From contig NZ_JAEHOH010000007.1 in assembly GCF_016522505.1 (NCBI RefSeq), positions 61,291 to 125,290 of the forward strand: 64,000 nucleotides of DNA, read 5' to 3'. Below the pieces are notes generated by a model, which was not told the origin of the DNA, did not search any database, and saw only the letters and a list, made by a program, of their open reading frames with translations. Positions 36,565 to 45,202 of the stretch are shown here, one piece after another. The number at the start of each line of letters is the position of its first letter. Position 1 is the first letter of the stretch. Source of the DNA: Leucobacter chromiisoli. Its GTDB lineage: Bacteria > Actinomycetota > Actinomycetes > Actinomycetales > Microbacteriaceae. The translations under genes were made by a program, and so were the position numbers.

Positions 36565-37641
36565 TTACTGCTCCTGGCCGGGCAGCCCCTCGTAGGCGAT
36601 GTTGCCGGTCTTGAGGTTGCCCTCGATCAGCTCGGACAGCCCGTCGAGGAACGCGTCGCGCTCGGTCACCACGTGGGCGATCGCGTCGTCGACGTTGTCG
36701 GCGGTGATGGCGGGCATCGTGTAGACGAGCTCGGTGTCGACGTTCTCGCCGCGGGCGATCGCCGCGGCCACGGCCACGCCGGTCGGCAGCTGGACGGTGC
36801 CGTTCTGCAGCGAGGTGCCGATGAAGTCGCCGTTCTTGACAGCGTTCAGGCCGTCCTCGATGCCGTCGATGCCGACGACCGGGACGTCCTCCATGCCGGC
36901 CTCGCGCAGCGCCTGCTTGGCGCCGAGACCCATGTCGTCGTTCTGGGAGATGACGCCGTCGATGTCGTCGCCGAACGCCGAGATCCAGTTCTTCATCTTG
37001 TTGACGGCCTCGTCACGGTTCCAGTTGGCCGTGTCCTTGGCGAGCACCTTCATGTCGGGGTTCTCGGCGAGCACCTCGTCGATGCCGGCGCCGCGGTTGA
37101 TCTCGCCCGAGCCGCCGAGGGGGCCCTGCAGGATCACGACGTTGCCGGTGCCGCCGAGCTCGTCGACCATCATCTGCGCCTCCTGGGCGCCGGCGGCCAC
37201 GTCGTCGGGCTGCACGCTGCCCGCGACGTCCTCGTTGTTCAGCGTCGCGTTGACGTCGAGGAAGGGGATCTCGGCGGCCTTGGCGGCGGCGACCTGCGGC
37301 TGCAGGGTGTCGGCCTGGACGGGGACGACGATGATCGCGTCGACGCCCGCCTGGATGTACTGGTCGACCTGCGTCGCCTGGGTGGAGACGTCCATGTTGG
37401 CCGAGTTCCAGAGGATCTCGATGTTGTTGTCCTCCGCGTAGCGGTCGATGCCCTCCTTGCCCTCGGTGATGAACGAGGACATGTTGTACACGGTCACGCC
37501 GACGGTGACGCGCTCCTTGCCGCTCTCGTCCGCGCCGCCCTGCGCGCTGGGGTCGCCTGCGCCGCAGGCAGCGAGCGACAGCGTCGCGGCGCCTGCCGCC
37601 ACGCCGGCGAGAGTGCGGCCTGCCCATGAGTTGAACTTCAC
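36565..37641 (-). CDS. Rbs-type substrate-binding lipoprotein (third system)
   Basis: Extracellular binding protein (358 aa, RbsB-like). GTG start at 37641 with AAGGAG upstream; signal peptide [10 protein letters not shown] plus hydrophobic core and lipobox SLAAC with Cys26. Mature segments [57 protein letters not shown] and [18 protein letters not shown] match the type 1 binding fold with sugar- or polyol-binding Asn/Asp residues. It is the last gene of the ATPase-permease-binding protein operon, with a 188-nt palindrome-rich gap before it. Confidence 0.88.
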   Translation of the reverse strand: MKFNSWAGRTLAGVAAGAATLSLAACGAGDPSAQGGADESGKERVTVGVTVYNMSSFITEGKEGIDRYAEDNNIEILWNSANMDVSTQATQVDQYIQAGVDAIIVVPVQADTLQPQVAAAKAAEIPFLDVNATLNNEDVAGSVQPDDVAAGAQEAQMMVDELGGTGNVVILQGPLGGSGEINRGAGIDEVLAENPDMKVLAKDTANWNRDEAVNKMKNWISAFGDDIDGVISQNDDMGLGAKQALREAGMEDVPVVGIDGIEDGLNAVKNGDFIGTSLQNGTVQLPTGVAVAAAIARGENVDTELVYTMPAITADNVDDAIAHVVTERDAFLDGLSELIEGNLKTGNIAYEGLPGQEQ

Positions 37642-37749
37642 GAGTTTCTCCTTATGTTGAGGGGTTCCGTTGCCCCGCCGCCCCTCCGCGAAGTCGGAGG
37701 AGCGACGGAGCGAGGTCGAGTGGTCCGGTCGGGCTGGGCCGAACGCGGA

Positions 37750-37796
37750 CCGGATGATCCGGCTCGGGGCTCGGTCCGAGCCCGGCCGTGCGGCCC
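37750..37796. repeat. Cluster of three short palindromes in permease-binding protein gap
   Basis: CCGGAT-G-ATCCGG at 37750-37762, GGGCTCGG-T-CCGAGCCC at 37767-37783 and GGCCG-TG-CGGCC just after, side by side. They could be an mRNA stabilising or processing element that raises the amount of binding-protein transcript, or a promoter-proximal site for that gene. Confidence 0.4.
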
Positions 37797-37829
37797 GGTT
37801 CGGGGATCGGCCCGACCCGGACCGGTGGT

Positions 37830-38843
37830 TCAGGATCGTCGTCGCTTCGTGGCCCAGACGTCGACGGCGACGGCCGCGACGATCAGCACGCCCTTGATCA
37901 CGTCCTGCCAGTAGGCCGGGACGGTCAGGATGTCGAGGCCGTTGTTGAGCGTCTGGATCAGCAGCAGGCCGAGGGCGGTGCCCCAGATGGTGCCGCGTCC
38001 GCCCATGAGGCTCGCACCGCCGATGACGACGGCCGCGATGGCGTCGAGCTCGTAGCCCTGGCCGAGGTTGGGCGAGCCGCTGATGACGCGGGAGGAGAGC
38101 ATAATGCCCGACAGGCCGGCGAGCGCGCCGCTGAAGGCGTAGACGCTGTAGAGCACGCGCTTGGTCTTCACGCCGGCGATCTCGGCGGCGAGCGGGTTGC
38201 CGCCCACCGCGTAGACGCGGAGGCCGTAGCTCGAGCGCTTCATCAGGATGCCGAAGACGACGATCGCGATGATCATGAGGATCACGGGGAGAGTGAGGCC
38301 GAAGACGCGGGTGTTCGCGAAGTCGCCGTAGCCCGCGGGGAGGCCGTTGATCGGGGCGCCGTCGCCGAGCACGAAGGCGAGGCCGCTGGCGAGGGTCATC
38401 ATGCCGAGCGTCGCGATGAACGGCGGCACGTTGACGAGCGAGACGATGAGGCCGTTGATGGATCCGGCGATGAAGCCGACCGCCACCGCCACGATGGGCG
38501 CGAGCCACAGCGAGTCGGGCATCTCCTTGGCCGTGACCGCCGCGGCCATCGCGCTCACGGCGATGACGCTGCCCACCGACAGGTCGATGCCGCCCGTCAG
38601 GATCACGAGCGTCTGACCGATCGCGATCAGCGCGAACGGCGCCGCCGCCACCAGGATCGTCACGACGTTGTCCACGGTGCCGAAGCGGGCGCTCCGGTAG
38701 AGGAAGAAGGCGATGATCAGCAGCATCACGATCACCATGGCGTAGCGGATCGCCAGATCCATGAACCAGGTGCCCGAGAAGCGGCGGACCTCACCCCCCT
38801 CCGACACGGTCTTCATGGCCTGGGTGTTTGTCGGGTTCGACAT
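37830..38843 (-). CDS. Rbs-type ABC importer permease (third system)
   Basis: Membrane permease (337 aa, BPD_transp_2) with about ten helices. Hallmark [20 protein letters not shown] and ATPase-contact loop [16 protein letters not shown] are canonical. I chose ATG 38843 ([10 protein letters not shown]) because AAAGGA lies upstream and it starts one base after the ATPase stop; an upstream ATG inside the ATPase gene is unlikely. Works with the preceding ATPase and the following binding protein. Confidence 0.9.
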   Translation of the reverse strand: MSNPTNTQAMKTVSEGGEVRRFSGTWFMDLAIRYAMVIVMLLIIAFFLYRSARFGTVDNVVTILVAAAPFALIAIGQTLVILTGGIDLSVGSVIAVSAMAAAVTAKEMPDSLWLAPIVAVAVGFIAGSINGLIVSLVNVPPFIATLGMMTLASGLAFVLGDGAPINGLPAGYGDFANTRVFGLTLPVILMIIAIVVFGILMKRSSYGLRVYAVGGNPLAAEIAGVKTKRVLYSVYAFSGALAGLSGIMLSSRVISGSPNLGQGYELDAIAAVVIGGASLMGGRGTIWGTALGLLLIQTLNNGLDILTVPAYWQDVIKGVLIVAAVAVDVWATKRRRS

Positions 38844-38844
38844 C

Positions 38845-40443
38845 TCACGCGTCCTTTCGAGCGGGTTCAGCCGCGTTGGTCTCATTGCCCTCGGAGTCGA
38901 GCCCGCTGGCGAGGCGGAAGATCCGGTCCTGCACCCCGCTGTCGGCGAGGTCGTCGGCGGAGAGCTCGCCGACCACGGCGCCCTCGCGCAGCACCAGGGC
39001 GCGGTGCGAGAGGCTCAGGATCTCGGGCATGTCACTCGACGCCATCAGCACCGCCATACCCTCTGCGGCGAGGTCGGTGATGATGCGGTAGATCTCGCTG
39101 CGGGCGCCGACGTCGACGCCTCGGGTGGGCTCGTCGAGCAGCAGCACGTCGACGTCGGAGGTGAGCCAGCGGGCCAGGACGACCTTCTGCTGGTTGCCGC
39201 CGGAGAGGGTGCCCATGCTCTGGTCGAGGCCGCGGCTGCGCAGCCGCACCGAGTCCATGACCTCGCGGATCTTGGAGCGCCGGAACCCGCCGCGCAGCAT
39301 GCCCGCCGTCGAGAACATCGGCAGGTCGGGCAGGGTGGCGTTGTCGAGCACCGACATGGTGAGCACCGCGCCGGATCCCTTGCGGTCCTCGGGGACGAGG
39401 GCGATGTTCGCGCCGATCGCGGCCGCGGGCTCGCCCGGCTTCACCTTCTTGCCGCGCACCTTGACGGAGCCGCCCTGGGAGGTGCGGACGCCGAAGATGG
39501 TCTCCATGAGCTCGGTGCGACCGGCGCCCACGAGACCCGAGAGGCCCACGATCTCGCCGCGGCGGACGGTGAGCGACATCGGCTCGGAGGCGCCCGGCAC
39601 CTGGAGCTCGTCGAGCTCGAGCAGCACCTCGTCGGAGTGGCCGCCGCGATCGGGGAAGAGGTCCTCGAGCTCGCGCCCGATCATGGCGGTGACGATGTCG
39701 TCGTCGCTGAGCTCGGAGAGCGGCAGGTCGACCACCAGGTTGCCGTCGCGGAGCACGACGACCCGGTCGGCCAGCGCGCGCATCTCCTCCATCTTGTGCG
39801 TGGTGAAGAGCAGGGCGACGCCGTCCTCGCGGAGCTTGCGCATGACGGCCATGAGGCGCCCGACCTCGCGCTCGGAGATCGCGCTGGAGGGCTCGTCGAG
39901 CAGGATCACGCCCGCGCCCGTGTTGGTGGCCTTCACGATCTCGATGATCTGCCGCACACCCACGGCGAGGTCGCCCATGCGCTTGCGGGGGTCGAGGTCG
40001 AGGCCGAACACCTCGAGCTGCTTCCGCGCCTCCTCGATCATGGCCTTGCGACGGAGGCCGAAGGGACCCCGCAGCTCGCGCCCCACGAAGAGGTTCTCGT
40101 AGACCGAGAGCTCGAGGATCGAGGCGAGCTCCTGCGGCACGATCGCGACCCCGAGCTTGTGGGCGGCCTGCGGGTTGCCCGCGGGCAGCAGCTGGCCGCC
40201 GACGAAGACCTCCCCGCCGTCGGGACGGTACTGGCCCGAGGCGATCTTCATGAGCGTCGACTTGCCGGCGCCGTTCTCGCCCGCCAGCGCCGTGATGGTC
40301 CCCGGCTCGAGGTGCAGCGAGACGCCCTTCAGCACCGGCACCCCGCCGAACCCCTTGGTGATGTTCCGACACTCAAGCAGTGCCGTTCCCGCCTGCTGCG
40401 GCGCACCGCCAGCTTCGGAAGCGTCTCTTCCGTGCTCGGCCAT
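38845..40443 (-). CDS. Rbs-type ABC importer ATPase (third system)
   Basis: Double-domain ATPase (532 aa). Domain 1: Walker A GENGAGKST at residues 55-63, signature LAVGVRQ, Walker B VILLDEPSSAIS. Domain 2: GLVGAGRTELMETIFG, signature LSGGNQQKV, Walker B VLLLDEPTRGVDVGA, all canonical, unlike the first two systems. A 20-residue hydrophilic N-terminus precedes the first strand; a later start is possible but no in-frame ATG lies closer. It is the first gene of its operon, divergent from the SorC-type regulator across 193 nt. Confidence 0.9.
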   Translation of the reverse strand: MAEHGRDASEAGGAPQQAGTALLECRNITKGFGGVPVLKGVSLHLEPGTITALAGENGAGKSTLMKIASGQYRPDGGEVFVGGQLLPAGNPQAAHKLGVAIVPQELASILELSVYENLFVGRELRGPFGLRRKAMIEEARKQLEVFGLDLDPRKRMGDLAVGVRQIIEIVKATNTGAGVILLDEPSSAISEREVGRLMAVMRKLREDGVALLFTTHKMEEMRALADRVVVLRDGNLVVDLPLSELSDDDIVTAMIGRELEDLFPDRGGHSDEVLLELDELQVPGASEPMSLTVRRGEIVGLSGLVGAGRTELMETIFGVRTSQGGSVKVRGKKVKPGEPAAAIGANIALVPEDRKGSGAVLTMSVLDNATLPDLPMFSTAGMLRGGFRRSKIREVMDSVRLRSRGLDQSMGTLSGGNQQKVVLARWLTSDVDVLLLDEPTRGVDVGARSEIYRIITDLAAEGMAVLMASSDMPEILSLSHRALVLREGAVVGELSADDLADSGVQDRIFRLASGLDSEGNETNAAEPARKDA

Positions 40444-40538
40444 AGCTCGGTCCTCTCCACCGGCGACGCGCAGCGCGGCGTCGCGATCCTCGTGTGTCCG
40501 GGATGTTTCCAGAATGCAACGTGTCTACCACGAAATCC

Positions 40539-40569
40539 CTCACATGTGGAAATCGTCTGCACATATGAG
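40539..40569. promoter_or_regulatory. Probable SorC-type operator in divergent promoter region
   Basis: Inverted repeat CTCACATGTG / CACATATGAG (9 of 10 bases match) with an 11-base spacer, so the half-site centres are 21 bases (two helical turns) apart. It lies 68 nt upstream of the SorC-type regulator and 96 nt upstream of the ATPase gene, well placed for control of both. Confidence 0.6.
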
Positions 40570-40636
40570 CGGTGTTAGAGTCTGGTTCGTCCGACGCCGA
40601 TTCTCCGGCGCCTCCGAAGACTCCGGAAGAGACCCG

Positions 40637-41605
40637 ATGAGCACCGAAGACACTCGCCTCGCCGAGGTCGCCAGCCGTCACTACGTCGACGGCCGGTCCC
40701 GGGTCGATATCGCCAAGGAGATGGGCGTCTCCCGCTTCGTCGTGGCCCGCCTGCTCGCCCAGGCCCGGGAGCAGGGGGTCGTGCGCTTCGAGATCGGCTC
40801 GCCCGGGGGCTTGGACCTCGAGCGGTCGCTCGCCCTGCAGAGCCGCTTCGGCCTGCGCCGCGCGGTCGTCGTGTTCGCCCCCACGACCGCCCCGGAGTCG
40901 ATCCAGCAGGCCCTGGGCCGAGCCGCCGCCGACCTCATGTCCGAGATCACCGCCGAGGGCGATGTCATCGGCGTGACGGCCGGGCGCACGCTGCGCCAGA
41001 TGGCCGCGAGGCTCGGCGCGCTCGCCCAGGCGGACGTCGTGCAGCTCGGCGGCGTGGCCGCGGGCCTGCAGGAGAGCGGGGTCGAGCTCGTGCGGCGCAT
41101 CGCCCGGATCTCCGGCGGCACCCCCTACCCGCTGCTGACGCCGCTGCTCACCCAGAGCCCGGAGGCGGCGCGCCACCTGAGGGAGGAGCCCGGCGTCCGC
41201 GACACCATCTCGAGGTTCGAGACGGTGACCTGCGCCTACGTCGGCGTCGGCAGCTGGGATCCGCCCGACTCGCAGGTGTACCTCAACGCGCAGCGCGTGG
41301 GCCTGCTGGACCGGCTGCTCGAGCGGGGCGTCCAGGCCGAGCTGGGCACCGTGCTGCTCGACGGCCGGGGCGCGGAGATCTCGGATGCCGAGCAGCAGCG
41401 CGTGGGCATCGACGGGGAGACGCTGCGCCGGATCCCGGAGGTCGTGGCGGTCGCCGGCGGCCCCCGGAAGACTGCGGCCATCCGCGCGGCGCTGCGCAGC
41501 GGGCTCGTCACCACGCTCGTGTGCGACGCCGCAACCGCAACACAATTGTTATTGGACGAAGACGAATCACACGGATCTACGGAGGACACGGAAGATGGAG
41601 TTTGA
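40637..41605 (+). CDS. SorC-family (sugar-binding) transcription regulator
   Basis: Sugar-responsive regulator (322 aa; also known as DeoR/SorC sugar-binding family). Helix-turn-helix at about residues 20-45 (RSRVDIAKEMGVSRFVVARLL). The effector domain follows from about 58 with the NagB-like segments GDVIGVTAGRTLRQMA, VQLGGVAAG, and AYVGVGSWDPP, which bind phosphorylated sugar or polyol. It probably controls the divergent importer and the following dehydrogenase through the inverted repeat upstream. The last codons overlap the SDR start by 11 bases. The analogous arrangement in rhizobial erythritol operons (EryD with an Rbs-type importer) suggests a polyol ligand; inference. Confidence 0.88.
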   Translation: MSTEDTRLAEVASRHYVDGRSRVDIAKEMGVSRFVVARLLAQAREQGVVRFEIGSPGGLDLERSLALQSRFGLRRAVVVFAPTTAPESIQQALGRAAADLMSEITAEGDVIGVTAGRTLRQMAARLGALAQADVVQLGGVAAGLQESGVELVRRIARISGGTPYPLLTPLLTQSPEAARHLREEPGVRDTISRFETVTCAYVGVGSWDPPDSQVYLNAQRVGLLDRLLERGVQAELGTVLLDGRGAEISDAEQQRVGIDGETLRRIPEVVAVAGGPRKTAAIRAALRSGLVTTLVCDAATATQLLLDEDESHGSTEDTEDGV

Positions 41606-42365
41606 GGATCTGCGCGGACGCACCGCCGTGGTCACGGGGGGCGGCCGCGGACTCGGCCGGTCGCTGGCGGAGGCCTTCGCGGCCCAGGGGATGAACGTCG
41701 CCCTGCTCGACGTGCTGGACGGCGTCGAAGCGGCGGCGGAGGAGATCGCCGCCGACTCGGGCGTCTCGGCGCTCGGCATCCGCACCGATGTGACGGACAC
41801 GACGCAGCTCGAGGCCGCCTTCGCGCGCGTCTCGGCGGAGCTCGGCACCCCCCAGGCGCTGCTCACCGCGGCCGGGGTCACGCTGCTCGAGCCGAGCACC
41901 GACATCACCCCCGAGCAGTGGCGACGGCTGCAGTCGATCAACGTCGACGGCACCTTCTTCACCGCGCAGGCCTTCGCGCGCGAGCTCATCCGGGCCGAGC
42001 TGCCCGGCTCGGCGGTGCTGGTCTCCTCGATGTCGGCGCACATCGTCAACGTTCCGCAGAACCAGGCCGCGTACAACACCTCGAAGGCCGCCGTGGGGCA
42101 CCTGGCGAAGTCGCTCGCCGTCGAGTGGGCCCCGAAGGGCATCCGCGTCAACGCCATCGCGCCCGGCTACTTCCTCTCGGACATGACGAAGCAGTTCACC
42201 GAGACGAACCCCGAGCTCGCGGCCGACTGGGTCTCGAGGATCCCGATGGGGCGGATGGGCGAGCCCGAGGATCTGCACGGACTCGTCGCCTTCCTCGCCT
42301 CCGACGCCTCGCGGTACCTGACGGCGCAGTCGGTCGTCATCGACGGCGGCTACACCGCGATCTGA
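41595..42365 (+). CDS. SDR family oxidoreductase, likely polyol/sugar dehydrogenase
   Basis: NAD(P)-dependent short-chain dehydrogenase (256 aa, classical SDR). Cofactor loop TGGGRGLG at 14-21; acidic residue after strand 2 (LLDV, Asp39) favours NAD; catalytic Ser147, Tyr160 and Lys164 (AAYNTSKAA). The usual NNAG reads TAAG (91-94), a mild change. C-terminal VNAIAPGYFLSDMT and IDGGYTAI are typical. The ATG at 41595 overlaps the end of the regulator gene by 11 bases in another frame, implying coupling. By context it oxidises the imported polyol or sugar; xylitol, sorbitol, arabinitol and erythritol enzymes all belong to this family. Confidence 0.85.
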   Translation: MEFEDLRGRTAVVTGGGRGLGRSLAEAFAAQGMNVALLDVLDGVEAAAEEIAADSGVSALGIRTDVTDTTQLEAAFARVSAELGTPQALLTAAGVTLLEPSTDITPEQWRRLQSINVDGTFFTAQAFARELIRAELPGSAVLVSSMSAHIVNVPQNQAAYNTSKAAVGHLAKSLAVEWAPKGIRVNAIAPGYFLSDMTKQFTETNPELAADWVSRIPMGRMGEPEDLHGLVAFLASDASRYLTAQSVVIDGGYTAI

Positions 42366-42400
42366 TCCGGCGGGAGCAGCGCGGGCCGTAGGATGGACCC

Positions 42401-43006
42401 GTGCTGCTCTCAGACCGCGATATCAACGCAGAACTCGAATCCGGCCGCATCGGACTCGCCCCGAGCGAGTCCTCGATGGTGCAGCCCTCGAGCGTCGACG
42501 TGCGCCTCGACCGCTACTTCCGCCTCTTCGACAACCACAAGTATGCGGTGATCGACCCCTCCGAGGAGCAGCCCGAGCTCACCCGCCTCATCGAGGTCGA
42601 CCCCGCGGAGGGCTTCATCCTGCACCCCGGCGAGTTCGTGCTCGGCTCCACCTACGAGCAGGTGCAGCTCCCCGACGACATCGCCGCGCGCCTCGAGGGC
42701 AAGAGCTCGCTGGGACGCCTGGGCCTCCTCACCCACTCCACGGCCGGATTCATCGATCCGGGGTTCGAGGGGCACGTCACCCTCGAGCTCTCCAACGTCG
42801 CGACGCTGCCGATCCGGCTCTGGCCGGGGATGAAGATCGGCCAGCTCTGCTTCTTCCGCCTCTCCTCCTCGGCCGAGCGCCCCTACGGCTCGGGCGCGAC
42901 GCACTCCCGCTATCTCGGTCAGCGCGGCCCGACGGCCTCCCGCTCGTTCCAGAACTTCCATCGGGCGGACGTCACCCGCACCGACAGCGGCCATATCGGA
43001 GGATAG
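42401..43006 (+). CDS. dcd: dCTP deaminase
   Basis: Deaminates dCTP on the way to dTMP (201 aa). GTG start at 42401 gives [12 protein letters not shown], the standard N-terminus. The core [11 protein letters not shown] carries the catalytic Glu; [21 protein letters not shown] and [21 protein letters not shown] are the trimer and nucleotide-binding segments. Some actinobacterial homologues also hydrolyse dUTP (bifunctional DCD-DUT); this is possible here but not decidable. It follows the SDR by 35 nt without functional link. Confidence 0.96.
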   Translation: MLLSDRDINAELESGRIGLAPSESSMVQPSSVDVRLDRYFRLFDNHKYAVIDPSEEQPELTRLIEVDPAEGFILHPGEFVLGSTYEQVQLPDDIAARLEGKSSLGRLGLLTHSTAGFIDPGFEGHVTLELSNVATLPIRLWPGMKIGQLCFFRLSSSAERPYGSGATHSRYLGQRGPTASRSFQNFHRADVTRTDSGHIGG

Positions 43007-43126
43007 CCGCCGATCCGGCCCGCGATCCCGCGGCAGTTGAGGATCGCCACAACGGCCTGGGAACGGCGTCGGGCCCGCGGTAGTGTCGGTGGCGCCACGA
43101 AGCGACGACGCAGCGTCTGGAGCCCC

Positions 43127-45163
43127 ATGCACCCGTTCCCGCACCTCCTCTCACCGATCCGGATCGGCGCGCGCACGATCCCGAACCGCGCGATCATGGG
43201 GTCCATGCACCTGGGCCTCGAGGAGCACCCGGAGGGCTTCCCCCGCATGGCCGAGTTCTACGCCGAGCGCGTGCGGGGCGGAACACCGCTCGTCGTCACG
43301 GGCGGCATCTCGCCCAACCGGGAGGGGCGCCCCTCGCCGCACGGAGCCGTGCTCGACGACCCCTCGCAGCTCGCGGACCACCGCCTCATCACCGAGGCGG
43401 TGCACGCCGAGGGCGGGCTCGTGCTGCTGCAGCTGCTGCACTTCGGACGCTACGCGTCGCACCCCGGGCTCGTCGCGCCGAGCGCGCTGCGGGCGCCCAT
43501 CGCCGAGCTGACCCCGCGGGAGCTCGACGACGCCGACGTCAGGCGCACGATCGAGGACTACCGCAGGGCGGCGGGGCTCGCGATGGACGCGGGCTACGAC
43601 GGCGTCGAGGTCATGGGGTCGGAGGGGTACCTGGTCAACGAGTTCCTCGCGCCCGCGACGAACCGCCGCGACGACGCCTGGGGCGGCGACGCGGAGCGCA
43701 GGCGGGCGTTCCCCCTCGCCGTCGCGCGGGCCGTCCGCGAGGGCATGGACGCGGCCGTCGACGCCCCGGCCCCCGTCCTCTCCTTCCGCATCTCGCTCGC
43801 CGATCTCGTACCCGGCGGCGCCACGGCCGAGGAGGCCCTCGACCTCGCCCGCGAGCTGGAGGGCGCGGGCGTCGACCTGTTCGTCACGGGCTTCGGCTGG
43901 CACGAGTCGCGCGTGCCGACGATCGCCACCGGAGTGCCGCGAGCGGCCTTCGCCGCCTTCGCTGGGCGCCTGCGCGAGGCGGTGTCCGTGCCCGTCGCGG
44001 CCTCCAACCGCATCAACACGCCCGCCGCCGCGGAAGCGGTGCTCGCCCGCGGCGACGCCGACCTCGTCTCGCTCGCCCGGCCCCTGCTCGCCGACCCGGC
44101 GTTCGTGCGGAAGGCGGCCGCCGCGCAGCCCGAGCGCATCAACACCTGCATCGGCTGCAACCAGGCCTGCATCGACCACGCGCTCTCGGGGCGCATCACC
44201 TCGTGCCTCGTGAACCCGCGCGCCTGCCACGAGACGCTGCTCGTGCTCGGCCCCGTCCGCCGGCGCAAGCGGATCGCCGTCGTCGGCGCCGGCCCCGCGG
44301 GGCTCGCCGCGGCCACCGCCCTCGCCGAGCGGGGGCACGCGGCCGTGCTCTTCGAGGCGCGGGATCGCCTCGGCGGCCAGTTCGACCTCGCGAGGCGCAT
44401 CCCGGGCAAGGAGGAGTTCTCCGAGACGCTCCGCTACTACGGGGGCGAGCTCGACCGGCTCGGCGTCGAGACCCGCCTGGGGGCCGCGGCGAGCGCCGCG
44501 CAGCTGGCGGAGGGGGGCTTCGACGAGGTCGTCGTCGCGACCGGCGTCGCTCCCCGGGTGCCGGCGCTGCGGGGCGTCGACCTGCCGCTCGTCGCCGACT
44601 ACGCCCGGATCCTGCGGGGCGAGCACGAGGCGGGCGAGCGCGTCGCGATCCTGGGCGCCGGCGGGATCGGCTTCGACACGGCGACCTTCCTCACGCAGGA
44701 TCTGCCGCCGGCCTCGCTCGACGTCTCGCGCTTCATGCGCGAGTGGGGCGTGACCGACGACGGGAGGATCCCCGGCGCGCTGGTCGGCACCGCCGCGGAG
44801 CCCAGCGCGCGCCGCGTCACGATGCTGCAGCGGAAGGCCTCGAAGGCCGGCGCGGGGCTCGGGCTCACCACGGGGTGGATCCACCGCACCGAGGTGCGCA
44901 GGCGCGGCGTCGAGACCGTCGTCGGGGTCGGTTACGAGGAGATCGTGCCCGAGGGGGTCGTCGTCTCGGTCGGCGGCTCCAGCCGGCTGATCCCGGCCGA
45001 CACGGTCGTGCTGTGCACGGGCCAGGAGTCGGTGCGGGGGCTCGCCGACGAGCTCGACGGGATCGGGATCGCCGCGCACGTGATCGGCGGCGCGCGCCTG
45101 GCGGGCGAGCTCGACGCGAAGCGCGCGATCCGCGAGGGCACCGAGGTCGCGGCGGCCCTGTAG
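43127..45163 (+). CDS. NADH:flavin oxidoreductase / 2,4-dienoyl-CoA reductase-like
   Basis: Large iron-sulphur flavoenzyme (678 aa, same layout as bacterial FadH and trimethylamine dehydrogenase). Domain 1 (about 1-335) is an Old-Yellow-Enzyme FMN barrel (GYDGVEVMGSEGYLVNEFLAPATNRR). Cysteines 341, 344, 348 and 360 bind a 4Fe-4S cluster. Domain 2 has the FAD loop VVGAGPAGLAAATALAERG and a second dinucleotide loop AILGAGGIGFDTATFL. Start ATG 43127 gives MHPFPHLLSPIRIG, the normal first strand; an upstream ATG at 43037 is less likely. Probably reduces unsaturated acyl-CoA in fatty-acid oxidation, though other enones or amines are possible. Confidence 0.88.
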   Translation: MHPFPHLLSPIRIGARTIPNRAIMGSMHLGLEEHPEGFPRMAEFYAERVRGGTPLVVTGGISPNREGRPSPHGAVLDDPSQLADHRLITEAVHAEGGLVLLQLLHFGRYASHPGLVAPSALRAPIAELTPRELDDADVRRTIEDYRRAAGLAMDAGYDGVEVMGSEGYLVNEFLAPATNRRDDAWGGDAERRRAFPLAVARAVREGMDAAVDAPAPVLSFRISLADLVPGGATAEEALDLARELEGAGVDLFVTGFGWHESRVPTIATGVPRAAFAAFAGRLREAVSVPVAASNRINTPAAAEAVLARGDADLVSLARPLLADPAFVRKAAAAQPERINTCIGCNQACIDHALSGRITSCLVNPRACHETLLVLGPVRRRKRIAVVGAGPAGLAAATALAERGHAAVLFEARDRLGGQFDLARRIPGKEEFSETLRYYGGELDRLGVETRLGAAASAAQLAEGGFDEVVVATGVAPRVPALRGVDLPLVADYARILRGEHEAGERVAILGAGGIGFDTATFLTQDLPPASLDVSRFMREWGVTDDGRIPGALVGTAAEPSARRVTMLQRKASKAGAGLGLTTGWIHRTEVRRRGVETVVGVGYEEIVPEGVVVSVGGSSRLIPADTVVLCTGQESVRGLADELDGIGIAAHVIGGARLAGELDAKRAIREGTEVAAAL

Positions 45164-45202
45164 GAGCGGCCCGGGAGACGGGGCGACCCCGGCCCGGCTG
45201 GC

